Numbered from the stretch's first letter, positions 40,736 to 53,033 are shown. The stretch: 64,000 bases of DNA from Incurvaria masculella (GCA_946894095.1 OX335642.1:21401021-21465020), one strand, 5' to 3'. Notes: generated from the sequence alone by a model not told the origin. Translations and numbers: made by a program.

Positions 40736-41120
40736 AGAAGTTATTGAGATGCGATGTGCCACAGAACAAGTAATTGCTTTAGCTCGTGGTGTGTGTGTGT
40801 GGATTTTTGGCTTGTTACCTATATTATGGATAATTCAGCCTATCGTCAACTAATCGACTATTATTAGGTATTCTAAGATTTAAATAAATTCAAATGAACA
40901 TCGATTGAAATATAGAAAAGGGCTAACTTGTGTGTACGTTTGTGTGTGGGAGGATAAGAGCGCGGCCGCGCGCGGGCGAACCGCATTCCTCGCCATCTCA
41001 GCCTCCGAGATCACTAAAGACCATAGACAGCCAGAAATAAACCATATCAAGGCGTTTCCATCCTGATTCCTGGCCCACCGGCCCGGGCTGGTCAGTGAAT
41101 GTTTATTTCCCTGCAACCAT

Positions 41121-41309
41121 GTACAATGCGATTCAAATGAGAATAGGACGGGGCTCGTGACTAACTTCACTCGAATTCGCGAAGGAAAGCACGCGGCAAC
41201 ACCCCGTCAAAGTAGGTACTTAAGTTTGTGAAGTGAAGTGAGGGTTTTAGCAGTTTGACGTTCAAAATGGCGGTGATCCTATCCTATTCTTATTTGAATC
41301 GCATTGTAC
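41121..41309. mobile_element. Small TIR element, 28-bp inverted ends
   Basis: GTACAATGCGATTCAAATGA at the left has its inverse at 41282-41309, with one mismatch over 28 bases. The interior is 133 bp and non-coding. Confidence 0.7.
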
Positions 41310-41339
41310 TTACCTAGATACTTATTATCATAGATTATA

Positions 41340-42520
41340 GCACTATATGCGCCTCCCCCGCGCGGCGCCGCGCCGCCTGCCTCCAGTATGTTTCAAATTA
41401 CACTAGTTACAATTTAATTGGTGTGTGAGTCGACAGTCTACGAATAGCCACCATTATGTCATTTGACAGATCGCCTCTGGTAGGTTGGAAATGCGGGGTT
41501 ATCTCTTTCTACAGCGTTATCGTATTGAGTTGTTGTGGTCAAGTCTAAGCAAAAATGGCGTGATCAAATTAAAATAAGTGATGATGTATCGCAAACTGAA
41601 CTACCTTTGTTTTAACACTTTTGCGAAGACAAAAAATCTTACTCTCAATATTATCTTTCAAATTCCTAAGGACTTGAAATTGCTTTTCGAGTTATCGTAA
41701 TAATCGTAGACGAAAACTTATTTCGACTGAGATGCAGCATCGATTCCAATGATCGATTCTGCTATTTTGATCACGCTTTAAAATACAGCAGAAAGCTGAT
41801 GGCTAGAAATAAATGTTAGTAATTCATGCAACAGTTCATAAAACTACCAATTTCCCACCTGCTGTACCCATAATTTGGAACTCTCCTTAAGTCCCTCCTC
41901 CCGTAATCAATGTCCTACTACACATATTGATTTAACGCTTTACCAGCGTTGCGGACATAGAACTTATTGCCATCGTCACCGAAATCGTATTTAGGCTATT
42001 TTTACAGTTTTTGCTTCACGGTCGATTCTATGTACGTACATATCACTCTCATTCAAAATAAGCGACGTGTATTTATTAAAAGTATATTTACTTATATTCA
42101 CTCACTTGCCTGTTCAGCAAGCGAGTTAATTTAACACAGTGACCTCTAGGATGGCTAGAAGGAAGAGCGCGGGCTGGTTAGCCCCAACATGAGAGACAAG
42201 GCCGTTTCGAAACGCGTCGCTGCCGTAATTAACGCAATCATAAAATTTACTTTTAAAATTCAGATCTCAAAAATAAGATGGAATGGAATGATTTCATTAG
42301 AAAGCTTTGAATACTATGTTTGAATTTAACGTTGCCCAAGTTGCCTTAGGCGCAGGCGGCGATAGTGACTGCTCTGTGACACCATCTATTCTATAGTTAG
42401 ATTCAATATTTCGAGATACTACAGCGATAAAATAATACAATTTACTAAACACATTTTTGATAATGTTAATGTTATCTAAGTATGTATTAAAATTAGTTCC
42501 CTATGAACATTAGTAACCTC
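41340..42520. other. No gene recognised
   Basis: A CpG-rich patch at 41350-41385 (CGCGCGGCGCCGCGCCGCC) is followed by AT-rich DNA. No coding or repeat borders that I can support. Confidence 0.4.
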
Positions 42521-42525
42521 TGAAT

Positions 42526-42655
42526 TCACCACCTCCAGCTACCTGAAATCCGATAGTTAACTTTCAGTTACATTCTTACTTACTAAATCGGTGGTTACAT
42601 TGCATATTTACATGGTATAACCGAAAGATAACTTTGGGATGTTTGTAGTTGGGGT
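42526..42655. mobile_element. Small foldback element, family G, copy 2
   Basis: TTCACCACCTCCAGCTACCT on the left; ATAACTTTGGGATGTTTGTA on the right. The right terminus is degraded (GTAGTTGGGG). Confidence 0.65.
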
Positions 42656-42879
42656 ACATAGTCAAGGAAAAAAATATCATTTTGTCGTCGAAGATAGATG
42701 TAAAGATTCTTACCTCACCGGGCAATAAAATTGTTTCCAAGTTTCCAAGTCATCACCATCTGTCGTTCGCTCACCATCGCGCATCGCCGCCCACACAAGT
42801 GTAGGCACACCTACCTACGTTTATTGAATGGCTAAAGTTGGCAGATCGTAGCGAGGTCTCATTTTCAACATGGGCAAAA

Positions 42880-43240
42880 ATGCTTTAGTATGTCTGTAAC
42901 TGATTCGCGTGAAGTTTTGTAAGCAAGTTCGATATTTTTACAGATTATTTTTAGTCGAGCTATTTTTTGAAATTGTATTAATATGGCGGATTAATTTTGA
43001 AAAATGTTCAAATTTGGTATGTCTGTCCGGTTGATGGTTCTCCTCCAAAGGTCTCATTTCTCAACCGATTTTCGTGAAATTTTGTAAGCAAGTTCGATAT
43101 TATATAGATTTTTTTAGTCCAGCCAGTTTTTGATTTTTTTTTCAAAATGGCGGTTTCATTTGAGGAAAAGCAGTTTTTCTCTGCAGAGTTTTGCAAGCAG
43201 GTTCGATATTTATTATATATTTTTTTAGCCGAGCCAGTTT
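42880..43240. repeat. Three direct units around TTTTGTAAGCAAGTTCGATAT
   Basis: Near-copies of TTTTGTAAGCAAGTTCGATA occur at about 42915, 43079 and 43190, each followed by a T-rich stretch, TTTAGTC/GCCGAGCCAG, and TTTTTGA. Related text at 11100-11170 (TTCACGAGAATCGGTTTAGA) suggests a dispersed repeat. Confidence 0.6.
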
Positions 43241-43243
43241 TTA

Positions 43244-43517
43244 AAAACCGACCAAGTGCGAGTCGGACTCGTACATAACGGGTTCCGTACCATCGTACTA
43301 AATTTAACACAAAAAATCAGGTTTTTTTTATGGAGGACCCCTTTATATTTTTATTTTACCTATTTGTTGTTATACCGGCAAAATAAATACACACTCTGTG
43401 AACATTTGCCTATCTAATACGGTCCATGAGATACAGTACACAGGCCTGTGACAGACGGAGGGACGGTTGGATATCGGACGCTTAGTAATAGGGTTCGGTT
43501 TGGGTACAGAACCTTAA
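43244..43517 (+). repeat. Family A repeat, copy 8 (diverged)
   Basis: From ACCGACCAAGTGCGAGTCGG to GGGTACAGAACCTTAAAAA; the GGAC stretch is reduced to one or two units. Confidence 0.85.
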
Positions 43518-43604
43518 AAAAAAAAAAATTTCGAAAAGGCAGACTCGCGAGGTCTACAACTCAGAGGACTACTCTCTCCTCCGTGGACTAGTGAGCTTCC
43601 CTCT

Positions 43605-43665
43605 AATTCGTATAGGTAGGTACCTCATCACCCTCTTATTCGCATAGGTAGGTACCTCATCAACC
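43605..43665. repeat. 30-bp tandem duplication
   Basis: ATTCGTATAGGTAGGTACCT and ATTCGCATAGGTAGGTACCT, both followed by CATCA, are spaced 30 bases apart. Confidence 0.85.
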
Positions 43666-44127
43666 TATCGAAATTCCTTGATCAAGTTTGCTGTCTTGCA
43701 TCTATCACAATTATTAATTTTGTCTTTGGATGCAGGCTGTTGAGGCGAAAGATATTCGTACCTACTGAAAGTCGAGCAAGAACGAGGCTGTCAAGTGTAC
43801 GCACTTGACCTTGACCCCTTCCGTCCGACGCGACGAGCGAGCTTCTCCGCCGCGCCGCCCAGCCTCCTACAGTCTCCTCGTCATGCGACTGGCAAATGCC
43901 AGTTTCCAAAATTACCTTCCTCTACCTAGTACATAAACTCAAACCGCCTTTCCGCAAATCCTTTTGCTCACAGTAGGTACAAACGGCATCAGCCTAGACG
44001 CCACAAATTGGACTTATACCCACACACGTTTTCCTTGGAAATGCCAATGCATCTGTGGCGTTCAGGGTGATACGCTTCGTACATCCAAGGAGACTGCTGT
44101 GCTATTTTAAACTGTAGGACAAACAGG

Positions 44128-44757
44128 CCCTTTGGTCCGAATTGGGTTGACAGTGCTCACAAATATATTCGTGCAAACACCTGGTCCGAATCAGTATTCG
44201 CGAATACTGCAATATTTGCGATATCAAATCGGACCGATTGTTAGCGTGCTAACGGTGCTCACAAAATAACCTCAACTATTGTTTGAAGTGTCTTCAACAA
44301 AAACGTTTTTTTAATGTTCAACAATGAACAATTTGCAAGCGGATCCGTATTTACTAACATTATGTGACTATGAGAGTGATGATGAAGGTGATGTTGAGAT
44401 GTTGATAGAAAAATAATTTTGCAAACAGGCGAAATAGTAGTAGTACGACAATGGAGAGGTCGCGGATTTCGGCAGTATTGCACACGGTTACGATGTTACT
44501 GCAAGTAAAAGGCGAACGAAAGCGGTGACACGTTTTATTTTATACTCTGTGTCCTCTACTCGCAGAATCAAAATCAAATTTGCCGCGCGATCTATGGCTG
44601 CCGCTGACAGCGCTCACGGTTTTGCCCTGAGCACCGTAAGCACTTGAACGATGATGTTACGTCATACCTCACAATCTTGCATTTCTGGGCACTGTCAGCG
44701 CAATTCGGTCCAACTATATTCACGCTGTCAGCGTTTGAGCGCAATTCGGACCATAGC
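44128..44757. mobile_element. DNA transposon remnant, Harbinger-like ends
   Basis: Left end CAGGCCCTTTGGTCCGAATT; right end AATTCGGACCATAGCCAGG, roughly inverted. Inside, GTGCTCAC recurs, and at 44322 a short acidic frame opens (MNNLQADPYLLTLCDYESDD) that stops after about 30 codons. The N-terminal acidic start and the ends hint at PIF/Harbinger, but no transposase core is present. Confidence 0.55.
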
Positions 44758-45086
44758 CAGGATAGGTATTACTAATCGTGCCGCCTAGACGTTTCGTAAT
44801 CGAGGTTAAGCAATTTAAATACTGTCGCTAGAAAATGTTCTTTATTTGTACCTAGGTATTAATCCTTATCAAAATAAATAAATTATTATTTAAAACTGCT
44901 TCAATACCTTTATATTCCTTTTTGAATTATTCGATTCGGACATTCCTCGGCTAGATATGCGTTTGAGTTTACGGCTCCCTACGCAGCGGTCGTGTGCGGA
45001 ATTTAAAAAATTGTCGCTTGATAAAATTTTGTCGCTTGATGATAATTAGTTTAGCAACTAAACTAAACTAAACTAACTAAACGCAT

Positions 45087-45636
45087 TTAAGGTGGCCCAA
45101 CCCGCTCATCTCCCCATACAAAAGGGGAAAGAAGATCACGCCCATATTTCTTGTCAGAGATCCAAAATTTCGCTCAAAATAGCTTTATTTGATCGAACTA
45201 GATGTCTGATGACCATTGGCATTGTAAAATTGTGTTTGGTTTCTAAGTTATAAGGTCCGAAAGTTCGAATTTTTCGCGCGTTTTATACGATAACTTTGGA
45301 GGTGGATTACGCAATGATAAAGTAAGAACATCGTAAAAAGATTAGTCATCAGACATAGCTTATTTAATCAAGATTTATGATCTATTTGTTTTTTGTTCGA
45401 TTTTTGACTACAGCGGTCGTGGTTTACTTTTAGCTATAAGTCGTTTTGAAAATAAAATTTTCGTAAATCTTACTAAATCATACACTATGCACATTGTCTT
45501 TTTTGTGGACATGTTGCATCTTCCTCATCACGGAGCCTGTCTTATTCTTTGAAACAGAGAAGGTCCCAGAGCGCAACAGCACGGTTTTGTACTGTGCCCG
45601 CGGATGAGTTAGGCCCGCCGGGTTGGGCCGCCTTAA
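45087..45636 (+). mobile_element. Family T (TTAA) element, copy 3
   Basis: TTAA-GGTGGCCCAACCCG at 45087 and CGGGTTGGGCCGCC-TTAA ending at 45636, with the same body as copy 1 plus about 40 extra bases. Non-coding. Confidence 0.8.
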
Positions 45637-45639
45637 AAG

Positions 45640-46150
45640 GTTATTTTCAGAACTAGACCCATTAATATATGTTGTACATTTAGTTATCCAAAAACTAAGT
45701 GACTTAAGTAGTTTTTAAGATTTTCGATTAAATCTTTTTTAGTTGTAGGTTATAGTAGTAGTTGTAGGTAGCTAATAACAGTTAAGCTAATTATTTAGTG
45801 CAAAATAAAACAACATCAAATATTGTTTACAGGGAGGCTTTAACTCAATAAATTGGCTTTTGTTTTGCGGTTATGACCTTTTTACAATAATTAATAGCAT
45901 CTAAAATACATATAAAGTAAAAAAACACAAAAAATATAATCACAAAAAAAAAATTAAATAATATTTTTTTTGTTTCAAATATTTCAATGTAAAAAGGGTT
46001 TAATTGTGTATCATTGTGTCAAAATTATATTTTTTATATTATATTATGCCATTGCAAAGCCGGGACGGGCTGCTAGTACATAATAAACCAAGTAAAGCGC
46101 GGCATGTGACTTAACCCTAACCCTCACCTAAGAGGAGCTCAACGATGCCT
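45640..46150. other. AT-rich DNA, no gene seen
   Basis: Long A and T runs; nothing recognisable. Confidence 0.5.
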
Positions 46151-46157
46151 AATCTGC

Positions 46158-46504
46158 AAAAACCGGCCAAGTGCGAGTCGGACTCGCACACGAAGGGTTC
46201 CTACCATCGTAGAGAAAAAAAACAAAAAAATCAGGTTTTTTGTATGGGAGCCCCCTTTAATTTTAATTATTTTTTAATCTTACCTATTTGTTGTTATAGC
46301 GGCAAAATAAATACACACTCTGTGAAAATTTCAGCTGTCTACCTGTTACGGTTACTGAGATACAGCCCTGTGACAGACGGACAGACGGAAGGACGGACGG
46401 ACGGACGGACGGACGGACGGACGGACGGACGGACGGACGGACGGACAGCGGAGGCTTAGTAATAGGGTTCCGTTTTCACCCTTTGGGTACGGAACCCTAA
46501 AAAC
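46158..46504 (+). repeat. Family A repeat, copy 9, with expanded (GGAC)n
   Basis: Head AAAACCGGCCAAGTGCGAG, tail GGTACGGAACCCTAAAAA. The GGAC run at about 46390-46447 has about 14 uninterrupted units, against roughly 2-5 in the other copies. Confidence 0.9.
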
Positions 46505-46688
46505 CAAGTAACTTTGGGGGAAATACCTCCGACATCGAGTCCATTTCACAGTTAACCAACCCTATTGATGAAGAATCTACAAGATCCGAAGGTTTTTGAT
46601 GAATGTTGACAATTAATGCCTTGGGATTACCGCGGTCGTTGAACATGCTGGAAAACTAACGGTTTTTCACGCGGTTTTCACACCTATA

Positions 46689-46997
46689 AAAAAGGTCTCA
46701 CAAGTTTTACGCTTAGTGAAAGATCAGTTCACCTTGCAGTCTCCAGGCGTGTACAAAATTACATGTTCCTGTGGGAAATATTATATTGGCCAAACAAAGC
46801 GAAGTGTTGCGACACGGGTTACGGAACACATTCGAGCACTAAAGAAGAAGGACTCCGCGAAATCTGCTTTGTGTGAGCATAGCGAATCAGGACCAAATCA
46901 CTGGATACGTTTCGATCAGGTTGGTATAATTGCCGCCGAAAAACTAACTATACCAAGAATTGTTCGACAGCAACTTCAATCGAGAAGACTCTTTTAA
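46689..46997 (+). pseudogene. Penelope-like element, GIY-YIG endonuclease remnant
   Basis: The frame reads KKVSQVLRLVKDQFTLQSP, then GVYKITCSCGKYYIGQTKRS, and continues ATRVTEHIRALKKKD to QLQSRRLF, stop. This is the C-terminal GIY-YIG nuclease of Penelope retroelements: GVY and YIG strands, the conserved Arg/Glu-His in RVTEH, and the CxC pair after KIT. A stop lies just upstream (46686). Only scraps of the preceding reverse-transcriptase region can be imagined at 46560-46680. Penelope Pol is about 700-900 residues, so this is a severe truncation. Confidence 0.85.
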
Positions 46998-47234
46998 GCT
47001 CGCTGCAATGTGGAACCCCGTGCTTCAGCCACTGAAGAATGTCAACATTACGATTTTATCTTGTCGTTCTCTCCAGGAGGGCGAGACAGGCGTGAAACTG
47101 CACATCTGCAAATATTCACAAGAACTTCTTGTATGATACAAGCCAACGCATTGTTTGCTGCCCTCGCACGATCAACCACAAGCTCTGGGCACGCACACGT
47201 CAAGGTGGCCAATTCTGGGACATCCGAGTTTATG

Positions 47235-47416
47235 AATCAGGAGTTTTATCGGGAGAGGAATTCGCTTTGACATTGCTTTGGTAATCTGGTAATCGATTTC
47301 AGTGCCACACAGAATGAATTCTACGAAATGAAACATTTCCATGTGGCGCTGCAATCGATTACCAGAATACCAAGGTAATTTCAAGGTGAATTCCTCTTCT
47401 GAGAACACTCCTGATT
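47235..47416. mobile_element. 182-bp foldback element
   Basis: The left arm starts CAGGAGT and contains GGTAATCTGGTAATCGATTT. The right arm holds the inverse AATCGATTACCAGAATACC and ends ACTCCTG. Arms of about 75 bp surround a spacer of about 30 bp. Confidence 0.75.
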
Positions 47417-47815
47417 AATCAATACCCAGAATTGGCCTTCAGCTCCTAGTACGTTACTTGTGACATTAATTCTCACCAGTCAATCGTTTTTGACTTTCGA
47501 GAACAAAACCTAGCATTCACAAGGGAAGGCGACATTAGTGACCGGATAACGGCGATACCTTTTAGGTCGGTTCTTACATCATACCGCACAAAATACGCTC
47601 GATATGTCGACGCCCTCTGTGTCAATCTTGCGTGGTGTCAACGCAACTACCGTGCACCTCCTGGCTCTCTGTGGATATGTATATATGTATGTTGTGGCGC
47701 CATTTCAATACATCCATTGAAATGAATACATCATAGCAATTGCTGTTTCTAACATTCCTCAGTCGGAAGGTTTATTAAGAAATCCTGTGCCTCCCTCCCT
47801 ACCAATAAACAAATA
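47417..47815. other. No gene seen
   Basis: No supported feature. Confidence 0.4.
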
Positions 47816-47819
47816 AACA

Positions 47820-48112
47820 GTCTATCTTTGCACTGCTGCTAGATTATTATCTTTCGCCAATATTTGGTGAGATTTTACCTCTGCTAACGATTCTAGCTCT
47901 ACGTACTCGAACGTTTCCTTTCTATCAAAAGTTTTGACCTGGCATGGAAGCTGGCGCAGGCTCACCGGTCCATAGAGAGCGGACACGGGTATTGCCGTAG
48001 GTGTCGCATGACCAATTATGGAGCGAGACGCGAGGCTGCGACCCACGGGATTGTGACGTACCGTAGGGCGACCACAACGCACCCACTGGCATTCCTTAGG
48101 ATGTCCAGACAC
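47820..48112 (-). CDS. Unidentified 96-codon frame
   Basis: Reads MSGHPKECQWVRCGRPTVRH and continues with balanced composition (DRKETFEYVELESLAEVK). I recognise no family. It may be a transposon-derived fragment; the Cys/His content at the start is too sparse to call a zinc finger. No splice partner found. Confidence 0.25.
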
Positions 48113-48119
48113 CCAGCAT

Positions 48120-49555
48120 TGATATTATTATGATGTCTGTGCCAGAGGTTTAAAGCTTATGGGCTCTTACCTGATACTTTTCTAGATTATTTTGGGCCAC
48201 CCTGCTCGCAACTATTTCATGAAAAAAATCTGAATTCAATAGGTTGAATGCGAAAAAAAAACCACGTCATTGCAAAATGTGAAAATATATTTTGATGTGG
48301 AAAAATACCTGGATGCACCGATTGACGATTCTTATACTGAGATCATCAATCAGCACCTATAACCGGTCAAACACTGTTGGTTTTAGCGTGAAGAAGCCAA
48401 AATTGATTTCCAAGTTATTTTTGTTGTAAACGCATTTGTACGTGTTCATAAAACTGACTGCAATACCTTGTTCACACTATTTAAAACACGCTTAGTCCTT
48501 CTATAGAGCTATACGCTAAACTATTTGCGTCATCCATTCATTTGCACACATTAGCAACGAAATCGAAATCTGACATAGAATTTAAAAAACTTTAGCTCTT
48601 TTGTCTTCCCGAGAAGGTGTGTTTTTCAATGAAATTTTGTTATCAACTTGTAAATCTTAATTGGCGGACTAATTCTTTGGTTTTAGCTTTTAGCCTAGGT
48701 TTTGTGGATTGGCAAATTTAAATAAACAATTTAGCCATAAAATAACATGGCATTATGCATACCTCTTCTATGGAAATATAAATGAATATTATACTTATGT
48801 TAGAGGTACTTGATTGGCTGACTTGATTTATTATACATATTGAAAGGTTTGCTTGCTGGTTCAAGTCTAGCCTTGCAGTACCTATAGACATTCATAGAGA
48901 GGTTATTTCTACATTCTCTTCAGTCTTCTTACGTCCTTGCTTCAGGATTCTACATCCGTATCTCATGCTATGATTATACATACATTCTTTGGTACAAATA
49001 GGGACTCCACATTATTTTATTGATGTCAAAAAATATTAAATAAGGCCGTCATACTGAAGTGTAATATAAAAACTTCACAAGAAAATGCTTTATATTGTCG
49101 GTTGTGCCAAAGTCGGAGCGCTTGACCTTTGTGTATTCCCGGCGGCTCTGTTGCTAAATCGAGCGATTTTATCATGCAACGCTATGATGCACCAACACAT
49201 GGAACGTTACGTGATTCACACACAGCACACCATTCCAAGAAGTAAGACGCAACCCTGACCAGTGTGCTGCGTTAGGTGATAAAAGTCTATGCAAGAATTG
49301 GCGTATCCACGAAGAAGACATGAGTCGCATCGTTTATTGTAACGAAGGATCGCGTCCCCGGCAATGGCCGAGGCCACCAACTCAAAATTCAGTACATCCT
49401 TACCGTGAAGTCTACAAATAGTCTATAATGTATTGTTCGATTTGGTCATGAACTTTACGATCAAAATAGTTTTCGAAAATATGGAGTCCGCCAGTTCCCT
49501 TTCTGAACTTTACTGTGAGATGTGCCGATGTGTCTCAAAGAAAATCAACTACTTT
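48120..49555. other. No gene seen
   Basis: AT-rich with scattered GC patches at 49100-49390; no domain or repeat border supported. Confidence 0.4.
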
Positions 49556-49559
49556 CTTG

Positions 49560-49705
49560 TTTACCACCCGGTCCGTTCAATGTAGTCGTGCTCAGAAAGG
49601 GAAGGTCCGAGCATGGCTCCTAATTCCTTCGGGAATGCGGTGTGTTGAGCTAATATCCTGACGGTGGGTGTAGTATTAGCCATCCATGTCCAGTTACATA
49701 AAAAC
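49560..49705 (+). repeat. Family B SINE, 3' half
   Basis: GTAGTCGTGCTCAGAAAGGG, CCTAATTCCTTCGGGAATG and CCATCCATGTCCAGTTACAT followed by AAAA. Confidence 0.75.
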
Positions 49706-50198
49706 ATGCTCAAAACATAAACGTGAGCGTTTTGTTTGGTGCTGATCGCTTCTCGTTTCAATGTTCAATTTCTAACATGGTCTCGGAATTATTCATCAAT
49801 TCAACGAATATCCTTTGTACCTACAAAGGATATTTTTGATATGATCCCTCCGAAACGCTGTACTTTGGCTGTCGTTCGGTGACGTGATCGCCGATCTCCA
49901 TGTTCAGGTCCCTGCTATTTTTTATTAATTGACTACACTTTCTTTTGATTAAATTTTAATCCAGACGTCTCATTAAGGGGGTTGCAAAGGTTTTTAAAAT
50001 AAATTACTTATTCCTTAAATTAAACTCTACAATTTAAGCGCAATAGTACATGTCTATGCACGTAAACAAAACCATGTGGTGGGTGTTTTCAGTTTTCCGC
50101 TGGTTATATTTGTCTCGCGTATCTCATTCATAGTGGGAATTTTAAGCGTGAATTGCCTCTTGAAACACGAGCGTTTCTTTTTCAACAGTGAAAGACTA

Positions 50199-50744
50199 GG
50201 AGGTCGCGACAAAAATGGTAACGATAACGTAAATGGCTGAAACTGGGTTCACGGGATAAAGACCCACCCTCTGAAGCGAAATGTGTCAGTCTGTCTGTTC
50301 CAAGTGGTTGCGTTACATAGATAAATCGCCTGAAAAAGTAGTTATGTTGACAAAAAATATATATGAACAGGTAGATGGATGCAAATGACGAAGCATGAAA
50401 GTATCAGTACATACTTGCTTAGCAATACAAAAACTGAACAAATCTTTGGTTGCATTTCGTAGTTATAGACGATTTAGGTTACAGATATAACTTTAGGTAT
50501 ATTTAAGTATTTAATTAAAAAACCGACTGGTTATTGTTGTATAATGAACAGGTATCAATGTTTCCGTACAATGAGTATTTTCATCAGCAGGTACATACCA
50601 GCATCTATTTTATATAGCCAATCTAGATAACGCAACCACTTGGCGCAGGCAGACCGACATATTAAGCATCAGAGGGTTGGTCTCTAACATGTGAACCCAG
50701 ATTCAGCCATTTACCTTATCGTGACCAAAAATGTCGTGACCTCC
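50199..50744. mobile_element. Long-TIR element, family J, copy 2
   Basis: The same arms and body as 39322-39868, differing by scattered substitutions. Left GGAGGTCGCGACAAAAATGG, right TGTCGTGACCTCC. In both copies the text just outside (GACTA before, CGGA-ATAAT after) is also shared, so the true ends may lie a few bases further out. Confidence 0.8.
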
Positions 50745-51399
50745 CGGAAATAATGGCGTCACAAGTTTAAATTTCAAAGAAAAAAGTAGTCCAGTTCAAA
50801 CGCAGTAGAAATGGAAACGTTCAGAAAACTTTGAGAGATTGGGACGAATGCAAAGTACTTATATGCTTTTTGTTTAGGTAGCTTTTTCGGTTCATCGTGT
50901 TTCAAATCACAACGGTGCTAAAATATTTCGCTTCAAAAACTAAGCCCTAAGGGCTCAGTTTTTCGGGCTCCGTAAATACTACGTTGACGTTGCCGTTTAC
51001 GTAAACGCGTTTTCATACAAATCAGTAGTCCGAGTTGATTTTGACAAGTTGAAGAAGTAAAGCTCGTATGAGTTTGACGTTTTTACGTAACTTCGAAGTT
51101 CCGTAAACGCCAATTTAGGTGAGAACTACGCATACTGAGTTGAACACATAATAAATACCATGCAGTATTAGTATAGATTTTCACCGTATTGATCTTTATT
51201 TGAACAACAACCTGGACAACTTTATCCACTGGTGCTTTCTTAACATAAAAAACCGTAGACTTTGGCATATGCACACTAAGGTCAAAAAATATATTCTAGG
51301 TATAGGTCCTCAGCTGGGTTTACCTACGAAGTGATAACTCTCGCTACTTAACTAAACAAAGTGTGCACTTGTGAATGAAATTTTCATCAAATTGCAAGA

Positions 51400-51698
51400 A
51401 AAACCGGCCAAGTGCGAGTCGGACTCGCACACGAAGGGTTCCGTACCATCGTACAATATTTAACACAAAAATCACGCTTTTTGTATGGGACCCCCCTTTA
51501 ATTTTTATTATTTTTTTGTTTTACCTATTTGTTGTTATAGCGGCAAAATAAATACACACTCTGTGAACATTTCAGCTGCCTACCTATTACGGTTCATGAG
51601 ATACAGCTCCGTGACAGACGGACGGACGGACGGACGGACAGCGGAGGCTTAGTAATAGGGTTCCGCTTTCACCCTTTGGGTACGGAACCCTAAAAAAC
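51400..51698 (+). repeat. Family A repeat, copy 10
   Basis: Full length and close to consensus, about five GGAC units. Confidence 0.9.
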
Positions 51699-51699
51699 G

Positions 51700-52177
51700 G
51701 CTTGCATCTTCTAGGAGCGTAAATCATATCTATTATTAGGTCCGTTGTATACTTTATGCTTGCCAAATAAATTCAAGGTTTTTCCTCAAAAATAGTGTAA
51801 TCTCGGACAAATGGTAGCAGCATCGACGCGAAGTTTGCGGACACATTAGAATCCACGGTGCGTCCGCACAAGGATATGTGGATAGCTTGTCCAGTTGTAA
51901 TACGCGTGTTCACGCACGCGCACGCTTGATAGTTCGCCCGCGCTCCTAAACACGGCGCGTGACGAGAATTTCGCGAGGGGAATTAGCGGTCATCTCTCTC
52001 TTCTTCACACGTGTGTTGAATTGGTATTTAAATGTTAGTACCATAAAATATAGTTATTAAGGTATGCGAAACTACTAAAAATCATGACTTGGACGGAAGA
52101 GATTTAAGATCTAATTGGAAAAGTGTAGCAGGTACAATGAAATTAACGTTAAACCCTTCTGGTCAAGAGGTATCTTA
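51700..52177. other. No gene seen
   Basis: A CpG-rich patch around 51890-51975; otherwise nothing supported. Confidence 0.4.
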
Positions 52178-52474
52178 AAAAAACCGGCCAAGTGCGAGTC
52201 GGACTCGCACACGAAGGGTTCCGGCTCATCGTACAAGATTTAACATAAAAATAACGTTTTCTGTATTGGGCCCACCTTTAATTTTTATTATTTTTTAATT
52301 TTACCTATTGTGATAGCAGCAAAATAAATACACTCTTTGAACATTTTAGCTGCCTACCTATTACGGTTAATGAGATACAGCCGAGGATACAGCCCTGTGA
52401 CAGACGGACGGACGGATAGTGGAGGCTTAGTAATAGGGTTCCGTTTTAACCCTTTGGTTACGGAACTCTAAAAA
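52178..52474 (+). repeat. Family A repeat, copy 11
   Basis: Full length, ending GGTTACGGAACTCTAAAAA. The ATACAGCC segment is duplicated before the GGAC stretch. Confidence 0.9.
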
Positions 52475-52513
52475 GTATTTTTTGTTACGTATAAGAAGTC
52501 GCGTTGTTTTTAA

Positions 52514-52593
52514 GGCTTCGTACCCAAAGGGTGCCGATGGTATGGTACGGAACCCTTCGGATGCCGAAAGGTTCCGACTCCCACTTGGCCGGT
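52514..52593 (-). repeat. Family A repeat, copy 12, internally deleted
   Basis: The two inverted ends (CGTACCCAAAGGGTGCC and CCACTTGGCCGGT) are joined with the middle lost, forming an 80-bp miniature. It lies 40 bases from copy 11 in opposite orientation. Confidence 0.8.
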
Positions 52594-52802
52594 ATTTTTA
52601 ATGAATCTAATATGTGATTGTGGTTACAATTTCGTAGAATCAACTATGAACGAAACATTAATTACTAACATAGCTATAAAACTGCCCTTGCAACGTTCGC
52701 CTTTCTACCCATTGGTCGAGTATTCATTAATTACACCTCACATGCATCTCATTTAAAAACCGCTACTTTTTTACTCTCCTGAATAAACGTTTCTTCAAAA
52801 CC

Positions 52803-53033
52803 TCACGAACAGCCATCTCCCAGACTTTCAAAGTATGAGTAGCCAAAGTAGTTAACTGTAGCAACGATTTCTGACGCAGTGAGAACGGAGATATTTGGAT
52901 GTATCACACCTTTTGAAGCATATTCACCGTTGGTTTCGACAATTACACCTTTTTTGTTCGTCCTTACGCCACGCATTATACGTGTATAGGATATTGGCCA
53001 GATTTGATCAGCTTCCCGGCCGAGCGCTGAAAC
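52803..53033 (-). CDS. Exon 2 (terminal) of the small two-exon gene
   Basis: 76 codons plus TGA. The acceptor polypyrimidine tract is AGTTTTTTGCAG. No AATAAA was found close by on the minus strand. Confidence 0.55.
   Translation of the reverse strand, partial: VSALGREADQIWPISYTRIMRGVRTNKKGVIVETNGEYASKGVIHPNISVLTASEIVATVNYFGYSYFESLGDGCS

Noticed and set aside
46352..46549. Frame rich in SVRPSVRPSVRP
   Set aside because: Translation of the (GGAC)n run in a family A repeat, not a protein.
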